From Sporichthyaceae bacterium (GTDB lineage: Bacteria; Actinomycetota; Actinomycetes; Sporichthyales; Sporichthyaceae): DNA of 58,102 nt. The stretch is taken from positions 1 to 58,102 of the forward strand of contig DATASX010000095.1 of NCBI GenBank assembly GCA_036269075.1, given 5' to 3'. This document shows, piece after piece, positions 8,960 through 17,397 of the stretch (position 1 is its first letter; each line of letters begins with the position of its first letter). The position numbers and the translations under genes were made by a program. Below the pieces are notes generated by a model. That model saw only the letters and a list, made by a program, of their open reading frames with translations. It made no database searches and was not told where the DNA came from.

Positions 8960-9105
8960 GCCCACAGCATCAGCCGATGCGCTGTTCCGGCTCTGTGCCG
9001 TCGTTGTGAGAGTCCTGTGGGGTCTTCACGCTTTTGAGACGTGCACTCGCAGCCAACACTTGACCACTATGCGTGATCGAATACTCACAATTTGTCGCAA
9101 CTTGA

Positions 9106-9119
9106 GTACGGTACCGTAC
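9106..9119. promoter_or_regulatory. Perfect 14-base palindrome, putative operator
   Basis: GTACGGTACCGTAC is its own reverse complement. It lies 106 bases before the start at 9226 and immediately after a TTGTCG that could be a -35 element (9092-9097). It falls in the divergent space between the response regulator and the beta-domain protein. The binding protein is unknown. Confidence 0.45.
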
Positions 9120-9225
9120 ACCTGGCGTGAGGAACGGCGTAGCGTGCTTGCCGAGGCACCGACGCCCCTGGGAAGTCACGCGTCCGACGCGACCGACCGG
9201 GCACCGGAACGGAAGAGGTACCGCC

Positions 9226-10062
9226 ATGTCCAACCCGACGTCGAACGGCACCGCTGCCCCCACCGTCGAGGCGGACGCGACCGCTGGGCGCGCGGCCGAG
9301 ACGGCCATGCTGGTCATCGCGGTCCGCAGCTCCTCCGGCGAGGCCATCACCGGCGCCTCGGTCTGCGTCATCGAGCCGAACGGCAACCAGGTGGCGGCCG
9401 CCCGCAGCGGGACCGGTCGCGAGGTTCGCGTCGCCGTGCCGCTGGGTCGACTGCTGATCGCGGTCACCGCACCGGACCACGCCCCGAAGGCGGCCGTGCT
9501 CGAGGTCCCGCCGGCCGGCGTCGAGCTCAACGTCACCCTGTACCCCGACTCGGAACTTCGCGGAACGGTCCGCAACAACGGCACCCCGGTGGGCAATGCC
9601 CTGGTGACTCTGCTCGACGAGGGCGCGGTCGTGGTCGCCCACGGCCGCACGGACTCCGCCGGCCTGTTCCGGCTCACCGCCCCCGCCGAGGGCACGTTCA
9701 CGCTGATCGCCGTCGGGCCGGGAACGGCCCCCGGGGTCCGGACCGTGCGCCGCCCGCAGGACCCGGCGGTCTGCGACCTGGCACTGGGCTCGGTGGCCCG
9801 GGTGCACGGCGTCGTCCGCACACCGTCCGGTCAGCCGGTGGCCGCGGCCCCGGTCCGCCTGCTCGGCGCCGACGGCATCGCCCTGCACGAGCAACTCACC
9901 GCCGAGGACGGCAGTTTCGAGTTCGGCGGTCTGGTCGACGGGCACTACAGCGTTTCCACCGAGGGCCTCCCGGCGGTCTCGCAGATGCTCACCGTGCCCA
10001 ACCCGAGCGAGGCCGACCGCGGCGAACTCGTCGCCGACATCACCCTTTCCCCGGGGTCCTGA
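9226..10062 (+). CDS. Carboxypeptidase-regulatory-like (Cna-B-type) repeat protein
   Basis: 278 residues from the ATG at 9226 (GGAAGAGG 8 bases upstream); the frame is open further upstream but without protein character. It has no signal peptide or membrane segment. Three consecutive beta-sandwich modules are visible: residues about 27-105 (MLVIAVRSSSGEAITGASV), 105-185 (LRGTVRNNGTPVGNALVTL) and 188-275 (VHGVVRTPSGQPVAAAPVRL). Each opens with a G-x-V turn and contains a G-x-F-x-L/F-x-G strand. The modules resemble the tail of the DHA2 exporter at 5138-7363. Function is unknown; protein-protein interaction is a guess. Confidence 0.75.
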   Translation: MSNPTSNGTAAPTVEADATAGRAAETAMLVIAVRSSSGEAITGASVCVIEPNGNQVAAARSGTGREVRVAVPLGRLLIAVTAPDHAPKAAVLEVPPAGVELNVTLYPDSELRGTVRNNGTPVGNALVTLLDEGAVVVAHGRTDSAGLFRLTAPAEGTFTLIAVGPGTAPGVRTVRRPQDPAVCDLALGSVARVHGVVRTPSGQPVAAAPVRLLGADGIALHEQLTAEDGSFEFGGLVDGHYSVSTEGLPAVSQMLTVPNPSEADRGELVADITLSPGS

Positions 10063-10195
10063 ACCCGTCGATTTCTCCTTACGGGGCAGCCGTTCCGTCG
10101 CGATCGGGCCAGTCCGTTACGTGGCACACATCGCATTGGCCTGCCCGAATACCCGGCGTAGTGTTGGCAACCTCTGCTGACCTGGCAAGTGCAAA

Positions 10196-10211
10196 TGTGT
10201 GTTGGCTCACA
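10196..10211. promoter_or_regulatory. CRP-like site upstream of the aldehyde dehydrogenase
   Basis: TGTGTGTTGGCTCACA fits the TGTGA-N6-TCACA consensus of CRP/GlxR proteins with one mismatch in the left half. It lies about 90 bases before the aldehyde dehydrogenase GTG. cAMP-CRP control is inferred. Confidence 0.5.
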
Positions 10212-10299
10212 CGTTGTCGACTGCGGCCTCAGCGGAACTGTCCCCACTTAATCGGAAGACGGCACGGCGGCACCGCCGCGCCGCAAGGAGGACCCCCTC

Positions 10300-11772
10300 G
10301 TGACAACTGTCGCTATCAGCTCCCAGGCCGGAATCATCGACTGGAGCGGTCCTTACAAGCTCTCCATCGGCGGCAAACTGGTGGATGGAACCAGCACCTT
10401 CGACGTGGTCAACCCGGCCACCGATGAGGTCATCGCCCAGGCTCCCGCCGCCTCGGCCCAGCAGATGGACGAGGCTGTCGCCGCCGCCCGCGCCGCGTTC
10501 CCCGCCTGGTCCGCCCTGTCGTGGGAGGAGCGCTCGGCCTACGTCCAGCGGTACGCCGACGCCCTCGAGGCGCAGAGTGCCGACCTGGCCCGCCTGCTGA
10601 CCACCGAGCAGGGCAAGCCGCTCAAGGCCCCGCCCGGCCGCGTCGGCGCCGAGGCCGAGACCGGTGCCGCGGTGTACTGGGTCCGTGAGGTCGGCCTGCG
10701 CAAGCTCCCGGTCGAGGTCATGGAGGACACCGACGAGCACTGGGTCGAGGTTCACCACACCCCGCTGGGTGTCGTCGGCGCGATCCTGCCCTGGAATTTC
10801 CCGGTCCTGCTCGGCCTGTGGAAGGTCGCGCCCTGCCTGATCACCGGCAACACGATGGTGCTCAAGCCGGCCCCGACCACCCCGCTGACCTCACTGCGCT
10901 TCGGTGAGATCGCCCAGGAGATCTTCCCGCCCGGCGTGCTCAACATCGTCTCGGGCCCCAACGAGCTCGGCCAGCAGCTGACCGAGCACCCGAACGTCGA
11001 CAAGATCTCCTTCACCGGCTCCACCGCCACCGGCAAGAAGATCATGGCGTCGAGCTCCGGCACGCTCAAGCGCGTCACCCTGGAGCTCGGTGGCAACGAC
11101 CCGGCGATCGTGCTGCCGGGCGCCGAGGTCACCGACGAGCTCGTCAACACCCTGTTCGAGGCCTCGTTCGGCAACTCGGGCCAGTGGTGCATCGCAGTCA
11201 AGCGTCTCTACGTGCACGACTCGATCTACGACGCCTTCCGCGACAAGTTCGTCGCGATCGCTGCGTCGAAGAAGGTCGGAAACGGTCTGGAGGAGGGCGT
11301 CGACTTCGGCCCGATCCAGAACAAGATGCAGTACGGCAAGCTGATCGACATGTTCGCCGACGTCGAGAAGAACGGTTACGAAGTCCCGGTCGGCGGCAAG
11401 ATCGACGAGTCGCTCCCGGGCAACTTCGTCCCGCTGACCGTCGTCGACAACCCCCCGCACGACTCCCGCATCGTGCAGGAGGAGCCGTTCGGCCCGATCC
11501 TCCCGCTGATCAAGTACTCCGACGTGGACGAGGCCGTGGCCAAGGCCAACGACACCCGCTTCGGACTCGGTGGCTCGGTGTGGGGCCCGCAGCCGCTGGC
11601 GAACGAGGTTGCCCTGCGCATCGAGACCGGCACCGTGTGGGTCAACGAGATCCACGTCCACGGCATCGACCTGCCGTTCGGTGGTCACAAGGAGTCGGGC
11701 GTGGGTGTGGAGAACGGGGCCGAGGGTCTGGCCGAGTTCACCAACACCAAGACCCTGATGTTCAAGAAGTGA
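10300..11772 (+). CDS. NAD(P)-dependent aldehyde dehydrogenase
   Basis: 490 residues from a GTG with AAGGAGG 8 bases upstream. All landmarks of the ALDH superfamily are present: PWNFP with Asn166, VLKPAP with Lys189, FTGST near 238-242, the general base Glu262 in LELGGND, and the nucleophile Cys297 in GNSGQWCIAVKR. EEPFGPILP and PFGGHKESG are also present. It oxidises an aldehyde to the acid in the cytosol; the substrate cannot be fixed from sequence. It stands alone, with a CRP-like site upstream and a strong inverted repeat downstream. Confidence 0.92.
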   Translation: MTTVAISSQAGIIDWSGPYKLSIGGKLVDGTSTFDVVNPATDEVIAQAPAASAQQMDEAVAAARAAFPAWSALSWEERSAYVQRYADALEAQSADLARLLTTEQGKPLKAPPGRVGAEAETGAAVYWVREVGLRKLPVEVMEDTDEHWVEVHHTPLGVVGAILPWNFPVLLGLWKVAPCLITGNTMVLKPAPTTPLTSLRFGEIAQEIFPPGVLNIVSGPNELGQQLTEHPNVDKISFTGSTATGKKIMASSSGTLKRVTLELGGNDPAIVLPGAEVTDELVNTLFEASFGNSGQWCIAVKRLYVHDSIYDAFRDKFVAIAASKKVGNGLEEGVDFGPIQNKMQYGKLIDMFADVEKNGYEVPVGGKIDESLPGNFVPLTVVDNPPHDSRIVQEEPFGPILPLIKYSDVDEAVAKANDTRFGLGGSVWGPQPLANEVALRIETGTVWVNEIHVHGIDLPFGGHKESGVGVENGAEGLAEFTNTKTLMFKK

Positions 11773-11789
11773 CGCATAACTGAGGCGAT

Positions 11790-11830
11790 CGTCAGTGGCC
11801 CCGGACTCATTGCTTCCGGGGCCACTGACG
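11790..11830 (+). terminator. Long perfect hairpin after the aldehyde dehydrogenase
   Basis: CGTCAGTGGCCCCGGA at 11790-11805 pairs with TCCGGGGCCACTGACG at 11815-11830, a 16-base-pair stem over a 9-base loop. It starts 18 bases after the stop. No T-run follows, but the stem could serve as a terminator for both convergent genes. Confidence 0.7.
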
Positions 11831-11867
11831 TTTCCGGGGCGACTGACGTTTCCGGGACGACTGACGT
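11814..11867. repeat. Three tandem 18-base repeats
   Basis: Three units of the form TTCCGGGGCSACTGACGT (11814-11831, 11832-11849, 11850-11867) differ by single bases. The first unit supplies the right arm of the preceding hairpin, so the array carries several copies of one terminator arm. Confidence 0.8.
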
Positions 11868-11880
11868 TGATGGGTGGGCG

Positions 11881-12843
11881 TCAGCCGCCGGGGGTCAGCC
11901 CGGCCGGCCAACTGCCGATCGTGGTCGGGCGACCGGTCGCCTCGTCGTCCGGGTCGACCTTCGCGGCCAACCGCGACGCCGACCGGGCCAGGCCGATCAC
12001 GCCGGACACGATCAGCACGCCGGCGCAGCACAGCCCGACGACGACGCCCGCGGAGATCGGGATCTTCTCCCGGAAGGCGTAGACGCCGATCACCGCGCTG
12101 GCCAACGGGTTGGTGATTGCCATCCCGGCCACGGTCGTCGAGAGATGGCCGGCGGCCAACGCATCCTGCCCGATCACCAGACCCAGGACCGTCGAGATCG
12201 CAAGCAGGTAAGCCGGCCACTCCCCGACCGTGCCGAGGCCGCTGCGCAGCAGAGAGTCCAGGGTCAGCTTCATCAGGGCGGCGCTGACCGCGAAGCACAG
12301 CCCTGCCGCGATTGCCTCGAGCACCGCCCGAGACGCCCGGTGCAACCGCGCCGGAATCGTCACCAACGCGATGGCGAGGCCGAGTGCGGTCACCACCGCA
12401 CCGAGCACCCGAGTCCGATCGGCCGGGCCCGGCGGGTTGGCCGTGCCCCACTTCGCGATGAACAACGTGACACCGGCGAAGATCGCCGCACTGGACAGGT
12501 ACGTCGCGCCAGACGGACGACTGTGGGTGGTCAGCACAGCGATGGGGACCGTGAACAGCAACTGGGTGACCATGACCGGCTGGACGAGCGCCACCGACCC
12601 GGTGTGCAGCGCGACCGCCTGGATCCCGAATCCGACCCCGTTCACCACCCACCCGGCCAACCAAACCGGGTGACGCAAAAGATGGCTCAGCGCCGCGGTG
12701 ATCGGCAGCCAACGGTGCACCCGGCGGACCGGGACGTGCGGCGGAACGGTGACCGGCAACGAGGCTCGCCCGACCTGCTGCTGCAGGCTGGCGCCAACGG
12801 CGAACAGGCACGCGGCAACAAAGGCCAGAGAGACGGGGAGCAT
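11881..12843 (-). CDS. DMT-family (EamA-like) membrane transporter
   Basis: 320 residues with about 9-10 hydrophobic segments from the ATG at 12843. It begins with a membrane segment (VSLAFVAACLFAVGASLQQQVG) like the DMT-family proteins common in actinobacteria. The second half repeats the fold, with GMAITNPLASAVIGVYAFREKIP near the C-terminus matching the conserved helix-9 region. The last 30 residues are charged and probably cytosolic. The substrate is unknown. It is convergent with the aldehyde dehydrogenase. Confidence 0.75.
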   Translation of the reverse strand: MLPVSLAFVAACLFAVGASLQQQVGRASLPVTVPPHVPVRRVHRWLPITAALSHLLRHPVWLAGWVVNGVGFGIQAVALHTGSVALVQPVMVTQLLFTVPIAVLTTHSRPSGATYLSSAAIFAGVTLFIAKWGTANPPGPADRTRVLGAVVTALGLAIALVTIPARLHRASRAVLEAIAAGLCFAVSAALMKLTLDSLLRSGLGTVGEWPAYLLAISTVLGLVIGQDALAAGHLSTTVAGMAITNPLASAVIGVYAFREKIPISAGVVVGLCCAGVLIVSGVIGLARSASRLAAKVDPDDEATGRPTTIGSWPAGLTPGG

Positions 12844-13003
12844 TGCTCACCCCTCTCCGGACCGGGCGCTACGCGAGGTCAGCGGCCTGTCCAGCCGCGA
12901 CGCCTCCACCCCAGAGTATCGGCGCCCCCGGAGCGGGCGAGGATCGCTGAGACTCCGGTCACAATGGCGACCGGACACCCGCCCGCTGCGGTGCGACGAC
13001 GTC

Positions 13004-13789
13004 TCACCCCGGCGGCTGCATCAACGAGAAGCCGCCACCGGCCGGGTGGTCGACCGTCGCGATGCGTCCCACGCCGGGGATGTCCTCCGGGCCGAACAGC
13101 ACCACCCCGCCCTGGCTGACCACCGCGTCGATCTTGGCCTGGATGTCGTCGACCATGAAGTAGACCGCCCAGTGGTCGGGCGCCTCCGCGGGCATGTTGG
13201 GGGGGCGCGACATGAGCCCGGCCAAGCCGCCGGACTCGGAGCCCTGCACCACCCAGTACATGCCGTGACCCATGTCCATGCCGTCGTAGGTCCAGCCGAA
13301 CACGTCGGCGTAGAACTGCTTGGCGCGATCCACGTCGGCGGTGATCAGTTCGTTCCAGGAGTAGGTGTCGGCCTCGTTCACCAGCCCGGCGCCGATGTGC
13401 TCGATCGGCTGCCAGATCCGGAAGAACGCGCCGTTGGGGTCCATCGCCACGGCCATCGACCCGGATTCGAACACCTGCATCGCGGGCATGATGACTGTGC
13501 CGCCCGCCTTCTCGATCAGGGCGCAGGTGTGCGCCGCGTCGGCCACCGAGATGTAGGAGGACCAGAACGGCGGCAGCTTCTCCGCCCCCGGCGGCGGGCC
13601 GGACAGTCCGGCGACGGATTGACCGCCCTTGCTGAGCATCGTGTAGACGTGGTTGCCCGCCTCGTCGGTCACCGTGTCGGCCGTCCAGCCGAACAGCTTG
13701 CTGACGAAGGCGGTGGATCCGGGGACGTCCGGGGTTCCGAGATCCACCCAGGACGGCGTGCCCGGCGCATAGCTCGACCGCTGCGGCAT
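13004..13789 (-). CDS. Two-domain VOC (glyoxalase/bleomycin-resistance-like) protein
   Basis: 261 residues from the ATG at 13789, chosen because AGGAGGAAG sits just upstream. Two VOC modules are arranged in tandem: residues about 7-125 (TPSWVDLGTPDVPGSTAFVSKLFGW) and 135-255 (SWNELITADVDRAKQFYADVFGW). This is the layout of CFP30B-like mycobacterial proteins. Metal ligands are poorly conserved, so enzymatic activity is uncertain. It is divergent from ilvD. Confidence 0.85.
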   Translation of the reverse strand: MPQRSSYAPGTPSWVDLGTPDVPGSTAFVSKLFGWTADTVTDEAGNHVYTMLSKGGQSVAGLSGPPPGAEKLPPFWSSYISVADAAHTCALIEKAGGTVIMPAMQVFESGSMAVAMDPNGAFFRIWQPIEHIGAGLVNEADTYSWNELITADVDRAKQFYADVFGWTYDGMDMGHGMYWVVQGSESGGLAGLMSRPPNMPAEAPDHWAVYFMVDDIQAKIDAVVSQGGVVLFGPEDIPGVGRIATVDHPAGGGFSLMQPPG

Positions 13790-13904
13790 GAACTTCCTCC
13801 TCATGGAGTGACGGGCTTTCCTCGACCCTAAGACCGGCCACCGACAGAAATCTCATCGCCGGCAATCGCTCTTAGGATGAACGTGCAACGGCGAGAGGAC
13901 GAAC

Positions 13905-15743
13905 ATGTCAGAGCTGCGATCGCGCACCACGACCCACGGGCGCAACATGGCCGGTGCCCGGGCCCTGTGGCGGGCCACCGGGATGACCGATGGCGACTTC
14001 GACAAGCCCATCGTCGCGGTGGCCAACAGCTTCACCCAGTTCGTGCCCGGCCACGTCCACCTGCGCAACATGGGCGCGCTGGTGTGCGACGCGATCGCCG
14101 CCGCCGGCGGGGTGGGCCGCGAGTTCAACACGATCGCGGTCGACGACGGCATCGCGATGGGCCACGGCGGGATGCTCTACAGCCTGCCCAGCCGCGAGCT
14201 GATCGCCGACTCCGTCGAGTACATGGTTCAGGCGCACGTCGCGGACGCGCTGGTGTGCATCTCCAACTGCGACAAGATCACCCCGGGGATGCTCATCGCC
14301 GCGATGCGGCTGAACATCCCGACCGTGTTCGTCTCCGGCGGGGCGATGGAGGCCGGCAAGGCCGTCGTGCGGGACGGCGTCGCCCGGCCGAAACTCGACC
14401 TGATCTCGGCCATGACTGCTTCCGCGGACGATTCCGTGTCCGACGAGGACCTCTCCGACATCGAGCGCTCCGCGTGCCCGACATGTGGTTCCTGCTCCGG
14501 CATGTTCACCGCCAACTCGATGAACTGCTTGACCGAGGCACTCGGCCTTTCGCTGCCCGGCAACGGTTCGACGCTGGCCACCTCGGCAGCCCGGCGCGGA
14601 CTGTTCGTCGAGGCCGGCCGGTTGGTCGTCGAGCTGGCGAACCGCTTCTACGGCGCCGACGACGAGTCGGTGCTGCCCCGTTCCATCGCAACCCGGGAGG
14701 CGTTCTCCAACGCCATGCGCCTGGACATCGCGATGGGTGGGTCGACCAACACGATCCTGCATCTGCTCGCCGCCGCGATCGAGGGCGAGGTCGACTTCGA
14801 TCTCGCGGACATCGACGAGCTCTCCCGGCACACCCCGTGCATCTGCAAGGTGGCCCCGTCCACGCCGCTGTACCACATGGAGGACGTGCACCGGGCCGGT
14901 GGAATCCCCCGCATCCTGGCCGAGCTGGACCGCGGTGGGCTGCTCGAGCGCGGCGTGCACACCGTGCACTCCCCCGATCTGGACTCGTGGTTGGCACGCT
15001 GGGACATCGGCCGCGCGGACGCTCGGGCGGAGGCGCTGGAGCTCTTCGCCGCGGCGCCCGGTGGCGTGCGCACGGTGGATCCGTTCAGCTCGACGGTTAC
15101 CTGGGCGAGTCTGGACACCGACGCCGAGCACGGGTGTGTGCGCGACATCGAGAATGCCTACAGTCAGGACGGCGGCCTGGCCGTGCTGTACGGCAACCTG
15201 GCTCCTGACGGCTGCGTGGTGAAGACGGCCGGCGTGGTGCTGGAGCAGCTGTACTTCAAGGGTCCGGCGAAGGTGACGGAAAGTCAGGACGACGCGGTTA
15301 CCGCGATCCTGGCGGGCACGATCGTGGCCGGTGACGTCGTCGTGGTGCGTTACGAAGGCCCAAAGGGCGGGCCGGGGATGCAGGAGATGCTTTACCCGAC
15401 CAGTTTCCTCAAGGGCCGCGGCCTGGGCGCCAAATGCGCGCTGGTCACCGACGGCCGGTTCTCCGGGGGGACCTCGGGGCTCTCGATCGGACACGTCTCC
15501 CCGGAGGCCGCCCGCGGCGGGGCGATCGGGCTGGTCGAGGACGGCGACCTGATCGAGATCGACATCGCCACCCGGTCGATCCAGCTCCTGGTCGACGACG
15601 CGGTGCTCGCCGAGCGCCGAGCCGAGCGTGAGGAGCTGGGCTGGGCCCCACTCAAGCGCGAGCGTCCGGTGTCCGCGGCGCTGCGCGCCTACGCGGCGTT
15701 GGCGTTGTCGGCCGACAAGGGCGCCGCCCGCCACGTGCCTTAG
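13905..15743 (+). CDS. ilvD: Dihydroxy-acid dehydratase
   Basis: 612 residues, normal length for IlvD, with GAGAGGA before the ATG. It dehydrates dihydroxy acids to 2-keto acids in valine, leucine and isoleucine synthesis. Iron-sulfur ligands are visible as Cys122 in SNCDKITPG and Cys194/197 in [11 protein letters not shown]. The segment [13 protein letters not shown] lacks the early cysteine of [2Fe-2S] dehydratases, as in the oxygen-sensitive E. coli type. The C-terminal part has the [19 protein letters not shown] signature. No other ilv genes are adjacent. Confidence 0.95.
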   Translation: MSELRSRTTTHGRNMAGARALWRATGMTDGDFDKPIVAVANSFTQFVPGHVHLRNMGALVCDAIAAAGGVGREFNTIAVDDGIAMGHGGMLYSLPSRELIADSVEYMVQAHVADALVCISNCDKITPGMLIAAMRLNIPTVFVSGGAMEAGKAVVRDGVARPKLDLISAMTASADDSVSDEDLSDIERSACPTCGSCSGMFTANSMNCLTEALGLSLPGNGSTLATSAARRGLFVEAGRLVVELANRFYGADDESVLPRSIATREAFSNAMRLDIAMGGSTNTILHLLAAAIEGEVDFDLADIDELSRHTPCICKVAPSTPLYHMEDVHRAGGIPRILAELDRGGLLERGVHTVHSPDLDSWLARWDIGRADARAEALELFAAAPGGVRTVDPFSSTVTWASLDTDAEHGCVRDIENAYSQDGGLAVLYGNLAPDGCVVKTAGVVLEQLYFKGPAKVTESQDDAVTAILAGTIVAGDVVVVRYEGPKGGPGMQEMLYPTSFLKGRGLGAKCALVTDGRFSGGTSGLSIGHVSPEAARGGAIGLVEDGDLIEIDIATRSIQLLVDDAVLAERRAEREELGWAPLKRERPVSAALRAYAALALSADKGAARHVP

Positions 15744-15746
15744 GAC

Positions 15747-16160
15747 CTACGGGAACACGCCCCGGACCGTGTCCACCGTCGTGCGCAGCACGTAGCCGTC
15801 CGGGGCGCCCGGGCCGGGGAACACCACGTCCGGTCCCAGGTACTCCCGTGCCAGCCGCTGGAGCAGCTCGGCGCCGCCGCCCTCGGTCAGCCTGGCCCGG
15901 CCCTCGATCACCAGGTGGTGTTGGAAACCGCTCGGCGCGATCGTGGGCAGCTCGACCGTGATCGAGACCCGCGGGTCGCGGGCCACGTTGCGCAACTTGC
16001 GGTAGCCGTCGGACAGGTGTGCGCACACCACCTCGCCGTCCTCGGCTCCCACCCAGACCACCGTGGAGTGCGGGCTGCCGTCCGGGTTCAGGGTCGTGAT
16101 GTGGCCCAATTGCGGACCGGTCAGGAACGTGTCGACGATCTGCGCGGTCAGCTCAGGCAT
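15747..16160 (-). CDS. PPOX-class (split-barrel flavin/F420-type) oxidoreductase
   Basis: 137 residues, starting MPELTAQIVDTFLTGPQLGH, with the split-barrel strand pattern of the pyridoxamine-phosphate-oxidase superfamily (ITTLNPDGSPHSTVVWVG, then KLRNVARDPRVSITVE). Length and motifs fit the F420-dependent PPOX subgroup of actinobacteria. The Shine-Dalgarno GGGAGGG lies just before the ATG. The gene is divergent from a TetR gene and the space holds two matching operators, so it is probably the target of that repressor. It ends 3 bases from ilvD, convergent. Confidence 0.8.
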   Translation of the reverse strand: MPELTAQIVDTFLTGPQLGHITTLNPDGSPHSTVVWVGAEDGEVVCAHLSDGYRKLRNVARDPRVSITVELPTIAPSGFQHHLVIEGRARLTEGGGAELLQRLAREYLGPDVVFPGPGAPDGYVLRTTVDTVRGVFP

Positions 16161-16177
16161 GGGCCCTCCCGGCTTTC

Positions 16178-16193
16178 TAGGACGACTGTCCTA
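16178..16193. promoter_or_regulatory. TetR operator, PPOX side
   Basis: TAGGACGACTGTCCTA is an inverted repeat with GGAC/GTCC arms and the centre GACT. It shares its arms with the second site at 16231, 53 bases away, and lies 18 bases upstream of the PPOX start codon, where it could block its promoter or leader. Confidence 0.7.
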
Positions 16194-16230
16194 ATACGAC
16201 ATCCCGCGGTAGCCAGTCGTCAAGCATTTA

Positions 16231-16246
16231 CAGGACGTTCGTCCTA
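16231..16246. promoter_or_regulatory. TetR operator, tetR side, overlapping a leaderless promoter
   Basis: CAGGACGTTCGTCCTA repeats the GGAC-N4-GTCC arms of the first site. Immediately after it, TAATCT (16245-16250) fits a -10 element whose expected start point is the A of the tetR ATG at 16257. The repressor therefore probably autoregulates, and its mRNA may be leaderless. Confidence 0.65.
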
Positions 16247-16256
16247 ATCTGTTCGA

Positions 16257-16916
16257 ATGGCTCCCGGCACCCGAGACCGCATGATTGCCGCGGCCGCCCG
16301 CCTTTTCCAGCGCGACGGCTACGCGGCCACCGGTTGGCGCGACGTGGTCGAGGCCGGAAGCACACCCTGGGGCTCGGCGCACCACCACTTCCCCGGCGGC
16401 AAGGAGCAGTTGGGAGCTGAGGCGGTGGCACTCGGCTCGGCGCGGGTCCTGGCCGCGCTGGAGGAGTGTCTGGCCGTTGCGCCGGACGTCGCGGCCGCCG
16501 TCGAGCGCTGGTTCGCTCTCGCCGCAACGAACCTGAGGGACAGTCAGTTCGAGTGCGGGTGTCCGGTGGCGACCGTCGCCTTGGAGACCGCGACCAGCGC
16601 CCCGACCCTCGGTGCCGCCTGCGCCGACTCGTTCCGGTCCTGGCGGACGCGACTGCGTGCCGCGTTCGAGGACGCCGGGATCGCGACCGCGCAGGCCGAC
16701 GAATTTGCCTGCCAGGTACTCGCGGCCCTGGAGGGCGGGCTGCTGCTGGCCCGAACTTGGCGGGAGGTCCGGCCGCTGGAGCTGGCCGCCGCAGGGGTGG
16801 CCGCCGCGATCCGGGCCGCACCCACGATCCAGGCCGCGCCCGGGCCCACGATCCAGGCTGCGCCCGCGCTCCAGCCACCCGTCCCGCTGTGGCGTCCGCT
16901 CGAGAGTGACCTGTAG
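16257..16916 (+). CDS. TetR-family regulator of the divergent PPOX gene
   Basis: 219 residues. The helix-turn-helix is at about residues 5-50 (RDRMIAAAARLFQRDGYAATG then GSAHHHFPGGKEQLG), a TetR subgroup close to LmrA/YxaF-like regulators. The ligand domain contains ECGCPVATVALE, the Cys-containing segment common in that subgroup. The C-terminus is a low-complexity tail with two copies of PTIQAAP, encoded by an imperfect 24-base direct repeat around 16818-16865. There is no Shine-Dalgarno, consistent with a leaderless message. Confidence 0.85.
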   Translation: MAPGTRDRMIAAAARLFQRDGYAATGWRDVVEAGSTPWGSAHHHFPGGKEQLGAEAVALGSARVLAALEECLAVAPDVAAAVERWFALAATNLRDSQFECGCPVATVALETATSAPTLGAACADSFRSWRTRLRAAFEDAGIATAQADEFACQVLAALEGGLLLARTWREVRPLELAAAGVAAAIRAAPTIQAAPGPTIQAAPALQPPVPLWRPLESDL

Positions 16917-16942
16917 GCACCCTCGGGCGGAGCCGGGTTGGT

Positions 16943-17380
16943 TCAGGGGCGTGGGGCTTTGCCGAGCAGGCTCAGGTCGAGGGTGGCGCCCATCCGTTCG
17001 GCGACTGCGGCCAACGACTTCATCGGCCGGATCATCACCTCGAAGTGGGCGATCAGCCCAGCGGCGTCGAACGCGATCATGTCGATGCCCTCGAGCTGCA
17101 GTTCACCGATCCGCGCGGAGAACTCCAGCACGACGTCGTGCCCGCCGGCGGTCGCGAAGCTGCGGAGGTAGGCGAAATCCTCGAAGTTGCGCACCGCAGT
17201 CGCCAGCACGTGCGCCACCGCGACCGGCCCCGGGTACGGCTTCCAGAATGCGGGTGAGGAGAACGTGACGTCCGGGTGCAGCAGTTCCGCGACGTCGGAC
17301 AGGTCGCCGACCTCGACCATCGCGTGCCAGCGCGCCAGGGTCGCGGCAACCGGTCCGGGCAGGCCCGGCAGTGCGCTCAC
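16943..17380 (-). CDS. SnoaL/NTF2-like nuclear transport factor 2 family protein
   Basis: 145 residues from a GTG at 17380 with GGAGG 5 bases upstream; the longer frame beyond it is the shadow of purU. The cone-shaped NTF2 fold is suggested by ATLARWHAMVEVGDLSDVAELLHPDVTFSSPAF and the later FAYLRSFATAGGHDVVLEFSARIG strands. Such proteins bind or isomerise small hydrophobic ligands; no specific role can be given. It begins 18 bases after the purU stop, so the two are probably co-transcribed. Confidence 0.75.
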   Translation of the reverse strand: MSALPGLPGPVAATLARWHAMVEVGDLSDVAELLHPDVTFSSPAFWKPYPGPVAVAHVLATAVRNFEDFAYLRSFATAGGHDVVLEFSARIGELQLEGIDMIAFDAAGLIAHFEVMIRPMKSLAAVAERMGATLDLSLLGKAPRP

Positions 17381-17397
17381 TCGTCCTCCAGCGGGTT

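Noticed and set aside
9073-9088. GTGA...TCAC resembling a CRP site
   Set aside because: The gap between the half sites is 8 bases instead of 6, so it does not fit the CRP/GlxR consensus.
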